A stretch of 64,000 bases of DNA from contig CALMYJ010000013.1 of NCBI GenBank assembly GCA_937873715.1, forward strand, positions 1 to 64,000, in the 5' to 3' direction. Position numbers and translations under genes: made by a program. Below are positions 26,914 through 35,947 of the stretch, one piece after another. The notes beneath the pieces are model-generated. The model worked only from the letters and a program-made list of their open reading frames with translations. It was not told the DNA's origin and ran no database searches. The DNA is from an uncultured Chitinophagaceae bacterium. GTDB taxonomy: Bacteria > Bacteroidota > Bacteroidia > Chitinophagales > Chitinophagaceae. Every line of letters begins with the position of its first letter. Positions within the stretch are counted from its first letter, which is position 1.

Positions 26914-28158
26914 TTGAATTTTACTGAATTTGATTTTGACGAAAGGCTGGCCGAAGGCATTGCCGCATCCGGCTACGAAACAGCCACACCCGTACAGGAG
27001 CAGGTAATACCACTGGTACTGCAGGGAAAAGATATTATAGCATCTGCACAAACAGGCACCGGTAAAACGGCGGCTTTTTTACTGCCGCTCATTCATAAAA
27101 TTCTTTCCGAGCCTTTTAATCCGCATAGTATTACAGCATTGGTAATTGTGCCCACCCGTGAACTGGCTATTCAAATTGCCCAGCATCTTGAGGGGCTCTC
27201 TTATTTCACATCTGTAAGCTCAATAGCCGTATATGGTGGTGGCGATGGCGGGGCATTTGTGCAGGAAAAAAAAGCACTGAGCGCCGGCGCAGATATTGTA
27301 GTATGCACCCCCGGCAAAATGCTGGCGCATATCAACATGGGCTATGTAAAACTAAAGGGGTTAAAATACCTGGTGCTGGATGAAGCCGACCGTATGCTGG
27401 ATATGGGCTTCTTTGATGATATTATGCGTATTATAAAAGAACTGCCGCAACAAAGGCAAAACCTTTTATTCTCGGCCACCATGCCACCAAAAATCAGGGA
27501 GTTAGCCAAAAAAATCCTGCATCACCCGGAAGAAATAAATATTGCCATCAGCAAGCCCAACGAAAAAATTACCCAACTGGCTTATGTATTGTACGACAGG
27601 CAGAAAATACAGTTGGTAAAATACATCCTGGAGCAAAAACAGTTTGACTCAGTTTTGATTTTTTGCAGCAGCAAAATCAGTGTACGCCAGCTTGCTTTTG
27701 AATTAAAAAAAGCAAAGTTCCCCGTTGGGGAAATACACAGCGACCTGGAGCAGCAGCAACGGGAAGATGTGCTGATGCATTTTAAAAGTGGCAGAATTTC
27801 TATACTGGTAGCAACCGATATTTTAAGCCGGGGTATTGATATTGATAATATCGGCCTGGTGATTAATTATGATGTGCCGCATGACGGGGAAGACTATGTG
27901 CATCGTATAGGCCGTACGGCAAGGGCTGCAGCCGAAGGCACCGCTATTACATTTATCAGCGAAAAAGAACAGCGCAAATTTGCCGCTATCGAAAGATTGC
28001 TGGGCAGGGAAGTGCAAAAAGAAACAGTACCGGAGCAACTGGGCCCCACACCTGTATATAACCCGGCGGTACGCCCTAAAGGTGATACAAGGCATCATGC
28101 AGGCCGCAAGCCATATCCAAAAGGCAGGCACGGTGCCAATAAACCCAATCGTTCTTAA
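26914..28158 (+). CDS. DEAD-box RNA helicase
   Basis: This is a 414-residue ATP-dependent RNA helicase of the RhlE/DeaD type. In order it shows the Q motif (GYETATPVQEQ), Walker A AQTGTGKT, PTRELA, DEAD (LVLDEADRMLDMGF), SAT (LLFSATMPP), and the helicase C motifs TDILSRGIDID and HRIGRTARA. A basic tail (RPKGDTRHHAGRKPYPKGRHG) follows and probably binds RNA. The start is a TTG at 26914, chosen because family alignments begin MNF-x-x-F; a possible -7 box (TATCTTTA, 26870) lies upstream. It probably acts in ribosome assembly or mRNA turnover at low temperature. It converges on proC. Confidence 0.93.
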   Translation: MNFTEFDFDERLAEGIAASGYETATPVQEQVIPLVLQGKDIIASAQTGTGKTAAFLLPLIHKILSEPFNPHSITALVIVPTRELAIQIAQHLEGLSYFTSVSSIAVYGGGDGGAFVQEKKALSAGADIVVCTPGKMLAHINMGYVKLKGLKYLVLDEADRMLDMGFFDDIMRIIKELPQQRQNLLFSATMPPKIRELAKKILHHPEEINIAISKPNEKITQLAYVLYDRQKIQLVKYILEQKQFDSVLIFCSSKISVRQLAFELKKAKFPVGEIHSDLEQQQREDVLMHFKSGRISILVATDILSRGIDIDNIGLVINYDVPHDGEDYVHRIGRTARAAAEGTAITFISEKEQRKFAAIERLLGREVQKETVPEQLGPTPVYNPAVRPKGDTRHHAGRKPYPKGRHGANKPNRS

Positions 28159-28170
28159 GCAGGTATTGCC

Positions 28171-28968
28171 TTATTTATCCTTAAGTATTTTATCGTAACT
28201 GGCAGCAATGCCCTTGATTAAAGAAGAGCTAAAGCCCTGGTGCTCCATCTCGTTGAGCCCGGCAATGGTGCAGCCTTTTGGTGTAGTTACTTTATCAATT
28301 TCCTGCTCGGGGTGGGTGCCTTTTTGCAGCAGCAGTTCGGCAGCACCTTTTACGGTTTGTGCGGCGATGAGGTTGGCTGTGGCAGAGTCAAAACCAATTT
28401 CGATGCCTCCCTGTATATTGGCACGAATATACCGCATGGCATAGGCCGTACCACAGGCGCCCAGTACGGTGGCAGCATCCATCAGTTTTTCATCAATCAA
28501 TGCTACTTTGCCTACCGTATCAAATAAGCCTTTTACATAAGCTACCTGTTGCTCCGTGGCATTTTTTGCGCTGATGCAGGTCATACTTTCCTGTATAGCA
28601 ATGGCGGTGTTGGGCATAGCCCTGAAGATGGCTGTTTTTTTGCCCACAGCACCTTCAATATCGGCAACGGATATGCCCGTAACCACCGATACCAGTATGT
28701 GTTTAATTGTAATGCTCTTTTTTACACTGGCCAGCACATCACTTACCTGGAAGGGTTTAATAGCCAGTATTACCAGTTCGCTGTTGCGTACGGCTACATT
28801 ATTATCCGAGGTAACAGTAACCCCTTTGGCAGCCAGGTGCTTCAGGGTAGCGGTGTTTCTTTTGGTTACCGTGATGGAGGCTGCTGCACAAAATTTACTT
28901 TTTAATAATCCTTCTGCAATAGCCGAGCCTAAGTTGCCGCCACCGATGATGGCAATTTTTTTATTCAT
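28171..28968 (-). CDS. proC: Pyrroline-5-carboxylate reductase
   Basis: This 265-residue enzyme performs the last step of proline synthesis, reducing pyrroline-5-carboxylate with NAD(P)H. The N-terminus has the Rossmann motif IAIIGGGNLGSAIAEGLL. The middle has AIKPFQVSDVL and RAMPNTAIAIQESMT, and the C-terminal dimerisation part has the family signature V-T-T-P-K-G-C-T-I-A-G-L (about residues 229-240). It follows purL by 9 bases on the same strand, so the two are probably co-transcribed, although they are in different pathways. Confidence 0.95.
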   Translation of the reverse strand: MNKKIAIIGGGNLGSAIAEGLLKSKFCAAASITVTKRNTATLKHLAAKGVTVTSDNNVAVRNSELVILAIKPFQVSDVLASVKKSITIKHILVSVVTGISVADIEGAVGKKTAIFRAMPNTAIAIQESMTCISAKNATEQQVAYVKGLFDTVGKVALIDEKLMDAATVLGACGTAYAMRYIRANIQGGIEIGFDSATANLIAAQTVKGAAELLLQKGTHPEQEIDKVTTPKGCTIAGLNEMEHQGFSSSLIKGIAASYDKILKDK

Positions 28969-28977
28969 GGTTCAGTT

Positions 28978-31218
28978 TTATAATGAGCTTAATGCATGTT
29001 CTTCTTCATGCCCGGCCAGTAAACCGGCAATGGCATTATCGTATTTTTCTTTCCAGTAGCCAATGTTGTTCCAGTTGGCTCCATCAATGCTGATAGCACC
29101 GGTAGTTACTTTTCCCAATACCTCAAAAGGAATATTGAGTGCCGATAATACATTTTTTAAATGCTGTAACTCACTATCCTGTATACTTACCACTACCCGG
29201 CTTTGGGCTTCGCCAAAGAGATAGGCATCTTTACGAATAATGCTGTCGGTGCGAATATCAAAACCAAGGTTCCTGTTGAACGATGATTCAATAAGTGTAA
29301 TAAAAAGGCCACCCTCGCTTATGTCGTGTGCCGACTGGATAAGTTTGTCTGCAATCAGTTGGGCAATGGCTTTTTGCAGGGCAAATTCTTCATCTAAATC
29401 AAAATAGGGTGCAGGGCTGTTTTCAATGCCATGAATTTTGTGCAGGTATTCGGAAGAATGTATATCGCTCCGGCTGGCGCCAATCAATACAATTACGTCA
29501 CCTGCTGCTTTAAAGTCCATCGTCATTTTTGCAGCTACGCTTTCCATTACACCCACCATGCCAATAGTAGGAGTGGGGTACACGGGCCCGTCGGGCGACT
29601 GGTTATAAAAACTCACATTACCACCGGTAACGGGTGTGTCAAATTTGCGGCAGGCATCACCCATGCCTTTAATGGCCTGTACAAACTGGTAATACACTTC
29701 AGGGTTGTAAGGGTTGCCAAAGTTGAGGCAGTTGGTAATGCCCAATGGCTGCCCGCCGCTGCATACAATATTTCTTGCTGCTTCGGCTACAGCAATCATA
29801 GCGCCTTTGTAAGGATCGGCAAATACATAGCGGCTGTTACAGTCTGTGGTTAATGCCAGCCCTTTGTTAGTGGGTTTTGCAATCACTACAGCGGCATCAC
29901 TTGGGGCATTGGTGCTGGCGGTACCGGTACCCACCATGCTATCGTACTGCTCGTATATCCAGCGTTTGCTGGCAATATTGGGTATTTCAATCAACTGCTC
30001 TGCCACAGCTTTTAAGTCAGCAGGTACTGCTATTGTAGAAGCATCAAATTTTTGGTTGGTTTGCAGGTAAGCAGGTTCGCTATACGCTCTTTCATATTGC
30101 GGGGCACCGCCACCCAGCACCAGTTCCTGTGCAGGCACTTCGGCTTCTAATGTGCCATTAAGGTAAAAACGCAGCATGCCATCATCGGTTACTTCGCCTA
30201 TTTCGCTGCAGGGCAGGTCCCATTTTTCAAATACCGCTTTTACTTTTTCTTCTTCGCCTTTTTTTACCACCATCAGCATACGTTCCTGGCTTTCGCTCAG
30301 CAGCAGTTCCCATGCTTTCATATTTTTTTGGCGTGTGGGTACTTTATCCAAATCAATCCGCATGCCGGCATTGCCTTTGGCACTCATTTCGGCAGTGGAG
30401 CATATAATGCCTGCGGCACCCATATCCTGCATGCCCACAAGGGCATTGGTTTGTATTACTTCGAGGCAGGCTTCCAATAATTTTTTTTCCTGGAAGGGGT
30501 CGCCCACCTGTACGGCTGGTAAATCGTTGGCGCTGTCTGCGGTAATATCACCGGAGGCAAAAGAGGCTCCGCCAATACCATCTTTACCCGTAGCACTGCC
30601 TACAAAAAATACAGGGTTGCCGGGTGTATTACCCGAAGTGGCCGAAATAGTGGTACCGTTTTTAAGTACCCCCACACTCATGGCATTTACCAATGGGTTG
30701 GTATGGTAACATTCTTCAAAATATATTTCGCCGCCCACAGTGGGTACACCAAAGCAGTTGCCATAATGGCCAATGCCATGCACCACACCGGCTAATAAGT
30801 GCTGTGTTTTGGCTTCGGTTAATTTGCCAAAACGTAATGAGTTGAGCGATGCAATGGGCCTTGCCCCCATCGTAAAAATATCCCGGTGTATGCCGCCCAC
30901 ACCGGTAGCTGCACCCTGGAAGGGCTCGATGGCACTGGGGTGGTTGTGACTTTCAATTTTAAACACTACACCATAGCCATCGCCAATATCCATCAGGCCT
31001 GCATTTTCTTCACCGGCTTTTACCAGCATTTTTTTGCCTTCACGGGGCAGAGTTTTTAGCCACTTAATGGAGTTTTTGTAACTGCAGTGCTCACTCCACA
31101 TAGCGCTAAAGCAACACAGTTCGTTAAAGTTGGGGGTGCGGCCAAGTTTTTGTTTTATCAGTTCAAATTCTTCTTCGGTAAGGCGAAGTTCTTTGGCGGT
31201 TTGTGCGGTAATTTCCAT
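28978..31218 (-). CDS. purL: Phosphoribosylformylglycinamidine synthase subunit PurL (short form)
   Basis: This 746-residue protein is the synthetase subunit that converts FGAR to FGAM in purine synthesis, using ATP and ammonia from glutamine. It has the duplicated AIR-synthase-like fold: CCFSAMWSEHCSYKNS near the N-terminus, KIESHNHPSAIEPFQGAATG, and a second half with TGGNVSFYNQS and HDISEGGLFITLIES. Its length is that of the short PurL, which needs separate PurS and PurQ; neither is in the window. I use the ATG at 31218, giving MEITAQTAKELRLTEEEF; ten upstream codons do not look coding. Confidence 0.94.
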   Translation of the reverse strand: MEITAQTAKELRLTEEEFELIKQKLGRTPNFNELCCFSAMWSEHCSYKNSIKWLKTLPREGKKMLVKAGEENAGLMDIGDGYGVVFKIESHNHPSAIEPFQGAATGVGGIHRDIFTMGARPIASLNSLRFGKLTEAKTQHLLAGVVHGIGHYGNCFGVPTVGGEIYFEECYHTNPLVNAMSVGVLKNGTTISATSGNTPGNPVFFVGSATGKDGIGGASFASGDITADSANDLPAVQVGDPFQEKKLLEACLEVIQTNALVGMQDMGAAGIICSTAEMSAKGNAGMRIDLDKVPTRQKNMKAWELLLSESQERMLMVVKKGEEEKVKAVFEKWDLPCSEIGEVTDDGMLRFYLNGTLEAEVPAQELVLGGGAPQYERAYSEPAYLQTNQKFDASTIAVPADLKAVAEQLIEIPNIASKRWIYEQYDSMVGTGTASTNAPSDAAVVIAKPTNKGLALTTDCNSRYVFADPYKGAMIAVAEAARNIVCSGGQPLGITNCLNFGNPYNPEVYYQFVQAIKGMGDACRKFDTPVTGGNVSFYNQSPDGPVYPTPTIGMVGVMESVAAKMTMDFKAAGDVIVLIGASRSDIHSSEYLHKIHGIENSPAPYFDLDEEFALQKAIAQLIADKLIQSAHDISEGGLFITLIESSFNRNLGFDIRTDSIIRKDAYLFGEAQSRVVVSIQDSELQHLKNVLSALNIPFEVLGKVTTGAISIDGANWNNIGYWKEKYDNAIAGLLAGHEEEHALSSL

Positions 31219-31279
31219 AATTGTGTGTAAGAAAGTGCGAAAGTACAACCTGTACTTTTATCGCCGGAATTATTTTACC

Positions 31280-31287
31280 TAACTTCC
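31280..31287 (+). promoter_or_regulatory. Possible -7 box upstream of the polytopic membrane protein
   Basis: TAACTTCC partly matches TAnnTTTG, with TTT 20 bases upstream (in CTTTTATCG). Transcription would begin near 31294, just before the GTG at 31305. The match is imperfect. Confidence 0.3.
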
Positions 31288-31304
31288 GCACTCAAATAAA
31301 AAAG

Positions 31305-32567
31305 GTGGGATATTTCTTCTTTTTTGTGTACCTGTTTTTTTGCGGCTGGCTGCTTACTAAAATGCGTTTTGTGCGTCAATCGGGTTTAAGCAACAACAGG
31401 CTGTTGTTGTTGTTTGGGGCAAAAGTAGCGGCTGGTGTGGTAGCGGGCCGGGTATACCAAAGCCAGCCCGAAAGCGATACCTGGAAGAATCATACCCAGG
31501 CGTTGGAGGAGTATCAATTGTTATTTAATAGCCCTAAAATCTATTTCAGTAATCTTTTTTATTCAGGATACGGGCATGGTTACAGCGGTTTTTGGCAGGC
31601 ATCCGATTCCTATTGGAATGATTTAAAAACCAACCTGCTGCTAAAGTTTATTTCGGTGCTGGATATTTTTAGCTTTGGGAATTATTACATCAACGTAATT
31701 TTATTCAACACCCTTGTATTTTGCGGAGTAGTGTTGCTGTACCGCATGTTTTGCAACCTCTATCCAAATGCCGGCTGGCCTGCAATAGTAGCCTGCTTCC
31801 TGCTGCCTTCAACACTTTTTTTTACCAGCATGATTCATAAAGATGGCTTTGTTTTCATGGCATTGTCGGTACTATGTTATTGCACACATACCTGGTTACA
31901 AAGCGGCGCTGCCGGTATTGGAAAAAAAATTGCAGTCTTGTTAGCGCTGGCAGTTATGGTTGTATTCCGGCCTTATATCGTAGTGGCGCTGTTGCCTGCC
32001 CTGCTTTGCTGGGTAGTTGCAGTAAAATACAGGCATAGGCCGGTGCCGGTATTTTTAATTGGGTTTGGGCTATGTGCGGCCCTGTTCTTTTCAAGCACTT
32101 ACATCAAAGGTATGCCGGGTTTGCCGGCAGCAGTGGTAGAAAAACAAAAAGCTTTTTTAGCCCTGGAAAAAGCAAACTCATACATTGGTGTTCCGGAGGT
32201 ATCCGCTACTGTTAGTAGTTTTATTACGGCGGCCCCAGTGGCCTTGGGGCATACCTTATTAAGGCCTTTTTTTACGGATTACCAGCTTTCGGTTTTGTTG
32301 TTGCCCTTTGCAGTTGAATGGTGGGTGTACCTCATCCTGCTGCTGGCATTTGTGTTTTTTCATAAAAAGCAATCCGGTTTGCAACACAGTTACCTTGTAT
32401 TTGCTGTTGCATTTACCGTAACTGTTTTACTCATTATTGGATATACAGTGCCAGTACTTTGGGCTATCATTCGATATAAAACGGTGTTATTACCCTTTAT
32501 GCTTGCACCTGTATTGCTGGGTATCGACTGGAACAAATTGCTCAAATTACTTATGATTAAAAAATAA
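31305..32567 (+). CDS. Polytopic membrane protein of unknown function
   Basis: I do not recognise this gene. With a GTG start at 31305 it has 420 residues and about ten hydrophobic segments. The first begins at once (VGYFFFFVYLFFCGWLL), which is why I prefer this start; an ATG at 31362 would delete the segment. A large extracytoplasmic loop (about residues 45-105) follows, rich in Tyr, Ser and Trp, including YSGYGHGYSGFW. The segment FFTSMIHKDGFVF recalls membrane glycan polymerases and lipid-linked glycosyltransferases, but this is only a resemblance. It is divergent from purL (86 bases) and followed by the glutamine synthetase gene. Confidence 0.7.
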   Translation: MGYFFFFVYLFFCGWLLTKMRFVRQSGLSNNRLLLLFGAKVAAGVVAGRVYQSQPESDTWKNHTQALEEYQLLFNSPKIYFSNLFYSGYGHGYSGFWQASDSYWNDLKTNLLLKFISVLDIFSFGNYYINVILFNTLVFCGVVLLYRMFCNLYPNAGWPAIVACFLLPSTLFFTSMIHKDGFVFMALSVLCYCTHTWLQSGAAGIGKKIAVLLALAVMVVFRPYIVVALLPALLCWVVAVKYRHRPVPVFLIGFGLCAALFFSSTYIKGMPGLPAAVVEKQKAFLALEKANSYIGVPEVSATVSSFITAAPVALGHTLLRPFFTDYQLSVLLLPFAVEWWVYLILLLAFVFFHKKQSGLQHSYLVFAVAFTVTVLLIIGYTVPVLWAIIRYKTVLLPFMLAPVLLGIDWNKLLKLLMIKK

Positions 32568-32627
32568 TTGAATATTTAATTTTTCCCGTTTTTAGCCATA
32601 AAAATTGATAATTATTTAAATTCTCGA

Positions 32628-32658
32628 TTGTTCTTTTTGAGAAAATAGCCTATTTTGC
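32628..32658 (+). promoter_or_regulatory. Probable promoter of the glutamine synthetase gene
   Basis: TTG at 32628-32630, a 20-base spacer and TATTTTGC at 32651-32658 fit the Bacteroidota pattern. The ATG is 20 bases further on. The longer open frame that begins at 32655 would start inside this box, so it is rejected. Confidence 0.5.
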
Positions 32659-32678
32659 GTTCAATAAAACAGAAAATC

Positions 32679-34871
32679 ATGCAATCATTACGTTTTAAAG
32701 CAATTGACAACCTGGGGGCCGCCTCCGAGGTAAATGTGAAAGGTTCACCTAAAATCACGGCAATTTTTGGGGAGAATGTGTTTAACCTGAAAGTGGCCCG
32801 GCAGTTTTTAAGTGATGAAGCTTATAAAAGCCTCATTGCTTCTATCAGGGGCAATAAAAAGATCGACCGTGTGATGGGCAACCAGATTGCCAATGGTATG
32901 AGGGCCTGGGCCGAAACTAAAGGAGTTACCCACTATACCCACTGGTTTCAGCCGTTAACTGAATTATCTGCTGAAAAACATGACTCATTTTTTACCTTAA
33001 AAAGTGATGGCACGCCTATCGAAGAGTTTGAAGGCGGCGCACTTATACAGCAGGAGCCGGATGCTTCTTCTTTTCCTTCCGGTGGCCTGAGGGCAACTTT
33101 TGAAGCCCGTGGTTACACTGCCTGGGATCCTTCTTCCCCGGCTTTTATCATGGAAATAGGCCAGGGTAAAACCCTTTGCATCCCTACCATTTTTGTGTCG
33201 TACACCGGCGAATCGCTGGATGCCAAAACACCCTTGATTAAAGCATTGGTGGCATTGGATAAAGCTGCAGTGGATGTATGCCAGTATTTTGATAAAAATG
33301 TAACCAAGGTAACTGCTACGCTGGGTTGGGAACAGGAATATTTTGTAATTGATGAAGCTTTAGCCACTGCACGCCCGGATATTGTAATGACAGGGCGTAC
33401 AGTATTTGGCCATGCTCCTGCAAAAGGCCAGCAATTAGAAGACCATTATTTTGGTACCATACCCGAAAGGATATACGCATTTATGAGAGACTTTGAGGAA
33501 GAGTCTTACAAACTGGGGATTCCTTTACGTACCCGTCATAATGAAGTGGCGCCTTCGCAATTTGAATGTGCACCCATATTTGAAGAAGCTAATCTTGCCG
33601 TTGACCACAACACATTGTTGATGGATATTATGACAAGGGTGGCTAAGCGCCATAAATTAAAAGTGCTGCTTCACGAAAAACCATTTGCCGGTATTAACGG
33701 TAGTGGTAAGCACAACAACTGGAGCATTGCTACCGATACCGGTGTAAACCTGCTGGCTCCCGGCAAAACGCCTAAAACCAACCTGATGTTCCTCACCTTC
33801 TTTGTGAATGTGATTAAAGCGGTACATAATTACTCTGCTTTACTAAGGGCATCAATCGCCAGCGCCGGCAACGATCATCGCCTTGGCGCCAACGAAGCAC
33901 CACCTGCCATCATCTCCATCTTTGTGGGTAAATACCTTACTGAAGTGTTGAACCAGGTAGAAACCCGTGTGGGCGGCAAATTCGACGAACAGGATGAAGC
34001 CATGCTGAAGCTGGATATTCACAAAACGATTCCGGAACTGATGCTGGATAATACAGACAGGAACCGTACCTCTCCATTTGCATTTACCGGCAATAAATTT
34101 GAATTCCGTGCCGTAGGCTCAAATGCCAACTGTGCTATAGCCATGACGGTGTTGAACACCATTATTGCCGAAACATTGAAAGGCTTTAAAAAAGATGTAG
34201 ATGCCCTGATTGATAAAGGCGAAAAGAAAGAAATCGCCATCATGCACATCATTCAAAAATACATTGTTGAAAGCAAGGCTGTATTGTTTGAAGGGGATGG
34301 CTATAGTGAAGAGTGGGCGGCTGAAGCAGCAAAAAGAGGATTACCCAATATCAAAACAACACCACAGGCATTGGATGCCTACCTTTCAGAAACGGCCAAG
34401 CACCTTTTTGAAAACAATGCCATTTACTCTCATTCTGAATTAGAGGCCCGCCATGAAATTATGCTGGAAGCCTACATTAAAAAAGTACAGATTGAAGCCA
34501 GGGTGATGGGCGAACTGGCTACTTCTGTAATTCTGCCTTCGGCTGTTAAATATCAAAATATTTTGCTGGACAATATCAAGGCGCTTAAAGATCTGGGCCT
34601 GGGCCAGGATGCTTATATCAACCAGTTGAATGTGGTGGAAGATATCAGCAAGCATATAGCCGCCATGAGCTCCAACGTAAAAGCAATGATTGAAGAGCGC
34701 AAAAGGGTGAACAATATTGCTGATACAAGAGAAAGAGCCATTGCTTACTGCGATGATATCAAGGGCAAATACTTTGATGTAATCCGCTATCATGTAGATA
34801 AGCTGGAACTGGTGGTGGATGATGCCCACTGGGCGCTGCCAAAATACAGGGAAATGCTGTTTTTACGTTAA
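32679..34871 (+). CDS. glnN: Glutamine synthetase type III
   Basis: The 730-residue enzyme makes glutamine from glutamate, ammonia and ATP. It is far longer than type I (about 450-470) and matches the GSIII family of Bacteroidota and cyanobacteria: an N-terminal extension with VFGENVFNLKVARQFL, the signature region ASSFPSGGLRATFEARGYTAWD, and the catalytic core with EKPFAGINGSGKHNNWS and GNDHRLGANEAPPAI. An extended C-terminal helical region follows. It forms a cytoplasmic dodecamer in characterised relatives. It is monocistronic with its own promoter and a strong terminator. No P-II or ammonium-transporter gene is adjacent. Confidence 0.95.
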   Translation: MQSLRFKAIDNLGAASEVNVKGSPKITAIFGENVFNLKVARQFLSDEAYKSLIASIRGNKKIDRVMGNQIANGMRAWAETKGVTHYTHWFQPLTELSAEKHDSFFTLKSDGTPIEEFEGGALIQQEPDASSFPSGGLRATFEARGYTAWDPSSPAFIMEIGQGKTLCIPTIFVSYTGESLDAKTPLIKALVALDKAAVDVCQYFDKNVTKVTATLGWEQEYFVIDEALATARPDIVMTGRTVFGHAPAKGQQLEDHYFGTIPERIYAFMRDFEEESYKLGIPLRTRHNEVAPSQFECAPIFEEANLAVDHNTLLMDIMTRVAKRHKLKVLLHEKPFAGINGSGKHNNWSIATDTGVNLLAPGKTPKTNLMFLTFFVNVIKAVHNYSALLRASIASAGNDHRLGANEAPPAIISIFVGKYLTEVLNQVETRVGGKFDEQDEAMLKLDIHKTIPELMLDNTDRNRTSPFAFTGNKFEFRAVGSNANCAIAMTVLNTIIAETLKGFKKDVDALIDKGEKKEIAIMHIIQKYIVESKAVLFEGDGYSEEWAAEAAKRGLPNIKTTPQALDAYLSETAKHLFENNAIYSHSELEARHEIMLEAYIKKVQIEARVMGELATSVILPSAVKYQNILLDNIKALKDLGLGQDAYINQLNVVEDISKHIAAMSSNVKAMIEERKRVNNIADTRERAIAYCDDIKGKYFDVIRYHVDKLELVVDDAHWALPKYREMLFLR

Positions 34872-34926
34872 TGCGTATGCGTATATGCAGGCCACTAGTT
34901 TGCATGTATTTGAAATAGCTTACAAG

Positions 34927-34956
34927 CCCCGGCTTTACAAGAGCCGGGGTTTTTTA
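34927..34956 (+). terminator. Terminator after glutamine synthetase
   Basis: CCCCGGCT pairs with AGCCGGGG across a 7-base loop and is followed by seven T. It lies about 55 bases after the stop codon. Confidence 0.92.
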
Positions 34957-34982
34957 TTTGCCCGGCATTAGGCATGATATTA

Positions 34983-35345
34983 TTATTCGGAAGTATGCTG
35001 GCCAAAAGTGAGCAGGTTATTGTCCGGGTCGAGCAGCGAAAATTCTTTTTGTCCCCAGGGTTTTATGGCTAAGCGGCCGTTGGGATGCACAGGAATGTTG
35101 TTGTTCAAAAAAGATTGATAAAGGGTATCAATATCATTTGTTCTGATATACACCTGGCCATAATTTTCTTTTGAGTTGAGATGTTCAAACTCAAAAAAAT
35201 GTATTTGAACCCCCTCTTTTTTAACCATTAAATAGCCCTCAAAATCGATATTGCTGCAAAGTTCAAAGCCCAGCAGGTTAATATAAAAATGTTTGGTGGC
35301 CTGCTTGTTCCGCATGGGCAGTTTGGGGTGTATGGCAGTAAGCAT
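34983..35345 (-). CDS. VOC family protein (glyoxalase/bleomycin-resistance fold)
   Basis: This 120-residue protein has the vicinal-oxygen-chelate pattern: PKLPMRNKQATKHFYINLLGF at the start, a beta strand VQIHFFEF, and the end WGQKEFSLLDPDNNLLTFGQ with the conserved D-P-(D)-x-N. Relatives include bleomycin-binding proteins and uncharacterised dioxygenase-like proteins; the sequence does not allow a substrate call. It is the last gene after hemJ (29-base gap) and may be co-transcribed with hemH-hemJ without sharing their pathway. Confidence 0.82.
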   Translation of the reverse strand: MLTAIHPKLPMRNKQATKHFYINLLGFELCSNIDFEGYLMVKKEGVQIHFFEFEHLNSKENYGQVYIRTNDIDTLYQSFLNNNIPVHPNGRLAIKPWGQKEFSLLDPDNNLLTFGQHTSE

Positions 35346-35374
35346 GGTGCAGGTATTGTTTTTTTTATTGAAGC

Positions 35375-35902
35375 TTATTTTTTGCTCCTGATAGTTTTAT
35401 AAATTTTTATTGCACCCATGAGCACTGCAGTAAATAAAAGCAGGCCGATGGTACCCCAAATCCAGCTCATACTGTTTTTAACGGCCACAATCATCACAAT
35501 GGCTACCAAAAAAAGTGTGGCCGCTTCGTTCCAAATACGCAGTTGCAGCGAACTGTATTTAAAGATGCCTTTCATTTCGTCGCTGTATATTTTTTGCAGG
35601 GTAAAATGGTAAGCATATAAGGCGGCAACAAAGCCAAGCTTTATCCAAAGCCACTGTGGTATGTTGCCGTAGAGGATAGCCATCCAGGTGCCGAATATAA
35701 GGGTAAGTATGGCTGATGGCCAGGTAATGCCCAGCCAAAGCCTTTTAATCATAATCGAAAACTGGTTGTGGAGGATTGTTTTTTCCGGCTCAGGTTTTTC
35801 GTTGGCCTCAGTATTGTAAATAAACAACCGTACGATATAAAACATACCGCTGAACCAGGTAACAATAAAAATGATATGCAGGGCTTTGATATAATTGTAC
35901 AT
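35375..35902 (-). CDS. hemJ: Protoporphyrinogen IX oxidase HemJ-like membrane protein
   Basis: The 175-residue protein has four to five membrane segments. It contains the HemJ/CopD-like N-terminal motif ALHIIFIVTWFSGMFYIVRLF, where the His near residue 9 is conserved, and WLWIKLGFVAALYAYHF further on. HemJ oxidises protoporphyrinogen IX to protoporphyrin IX in the membrane. The neighbour 45 bases upstream is ferrochelatase, which uses this product, and this strongly supports the call. I use the ATG at 35902; eight upstream codons are not family-like. Confidence 0.87.
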   Translation of the reverse strand: MYNYIKALHIIFIVTWFSGMFYIVRLFIYNTEANEKPEPEKTILHNQFSIMIKRLWLGITWPSAILTLIFGTWMAILYGNIPQWLWIKLGFVAALYAYHFTLQKIYSDEMKGIFKYSSLQLRIWNEAATLFLVAIVMIVAVKNSMSWIWGTIGLLLFTAVLMGAIKIYKTIRSKK

Positions 35903-35947
35903 AGCGGCTATGCAAAGAGTGATCACAATAAAAATGATAAAGCCTCC

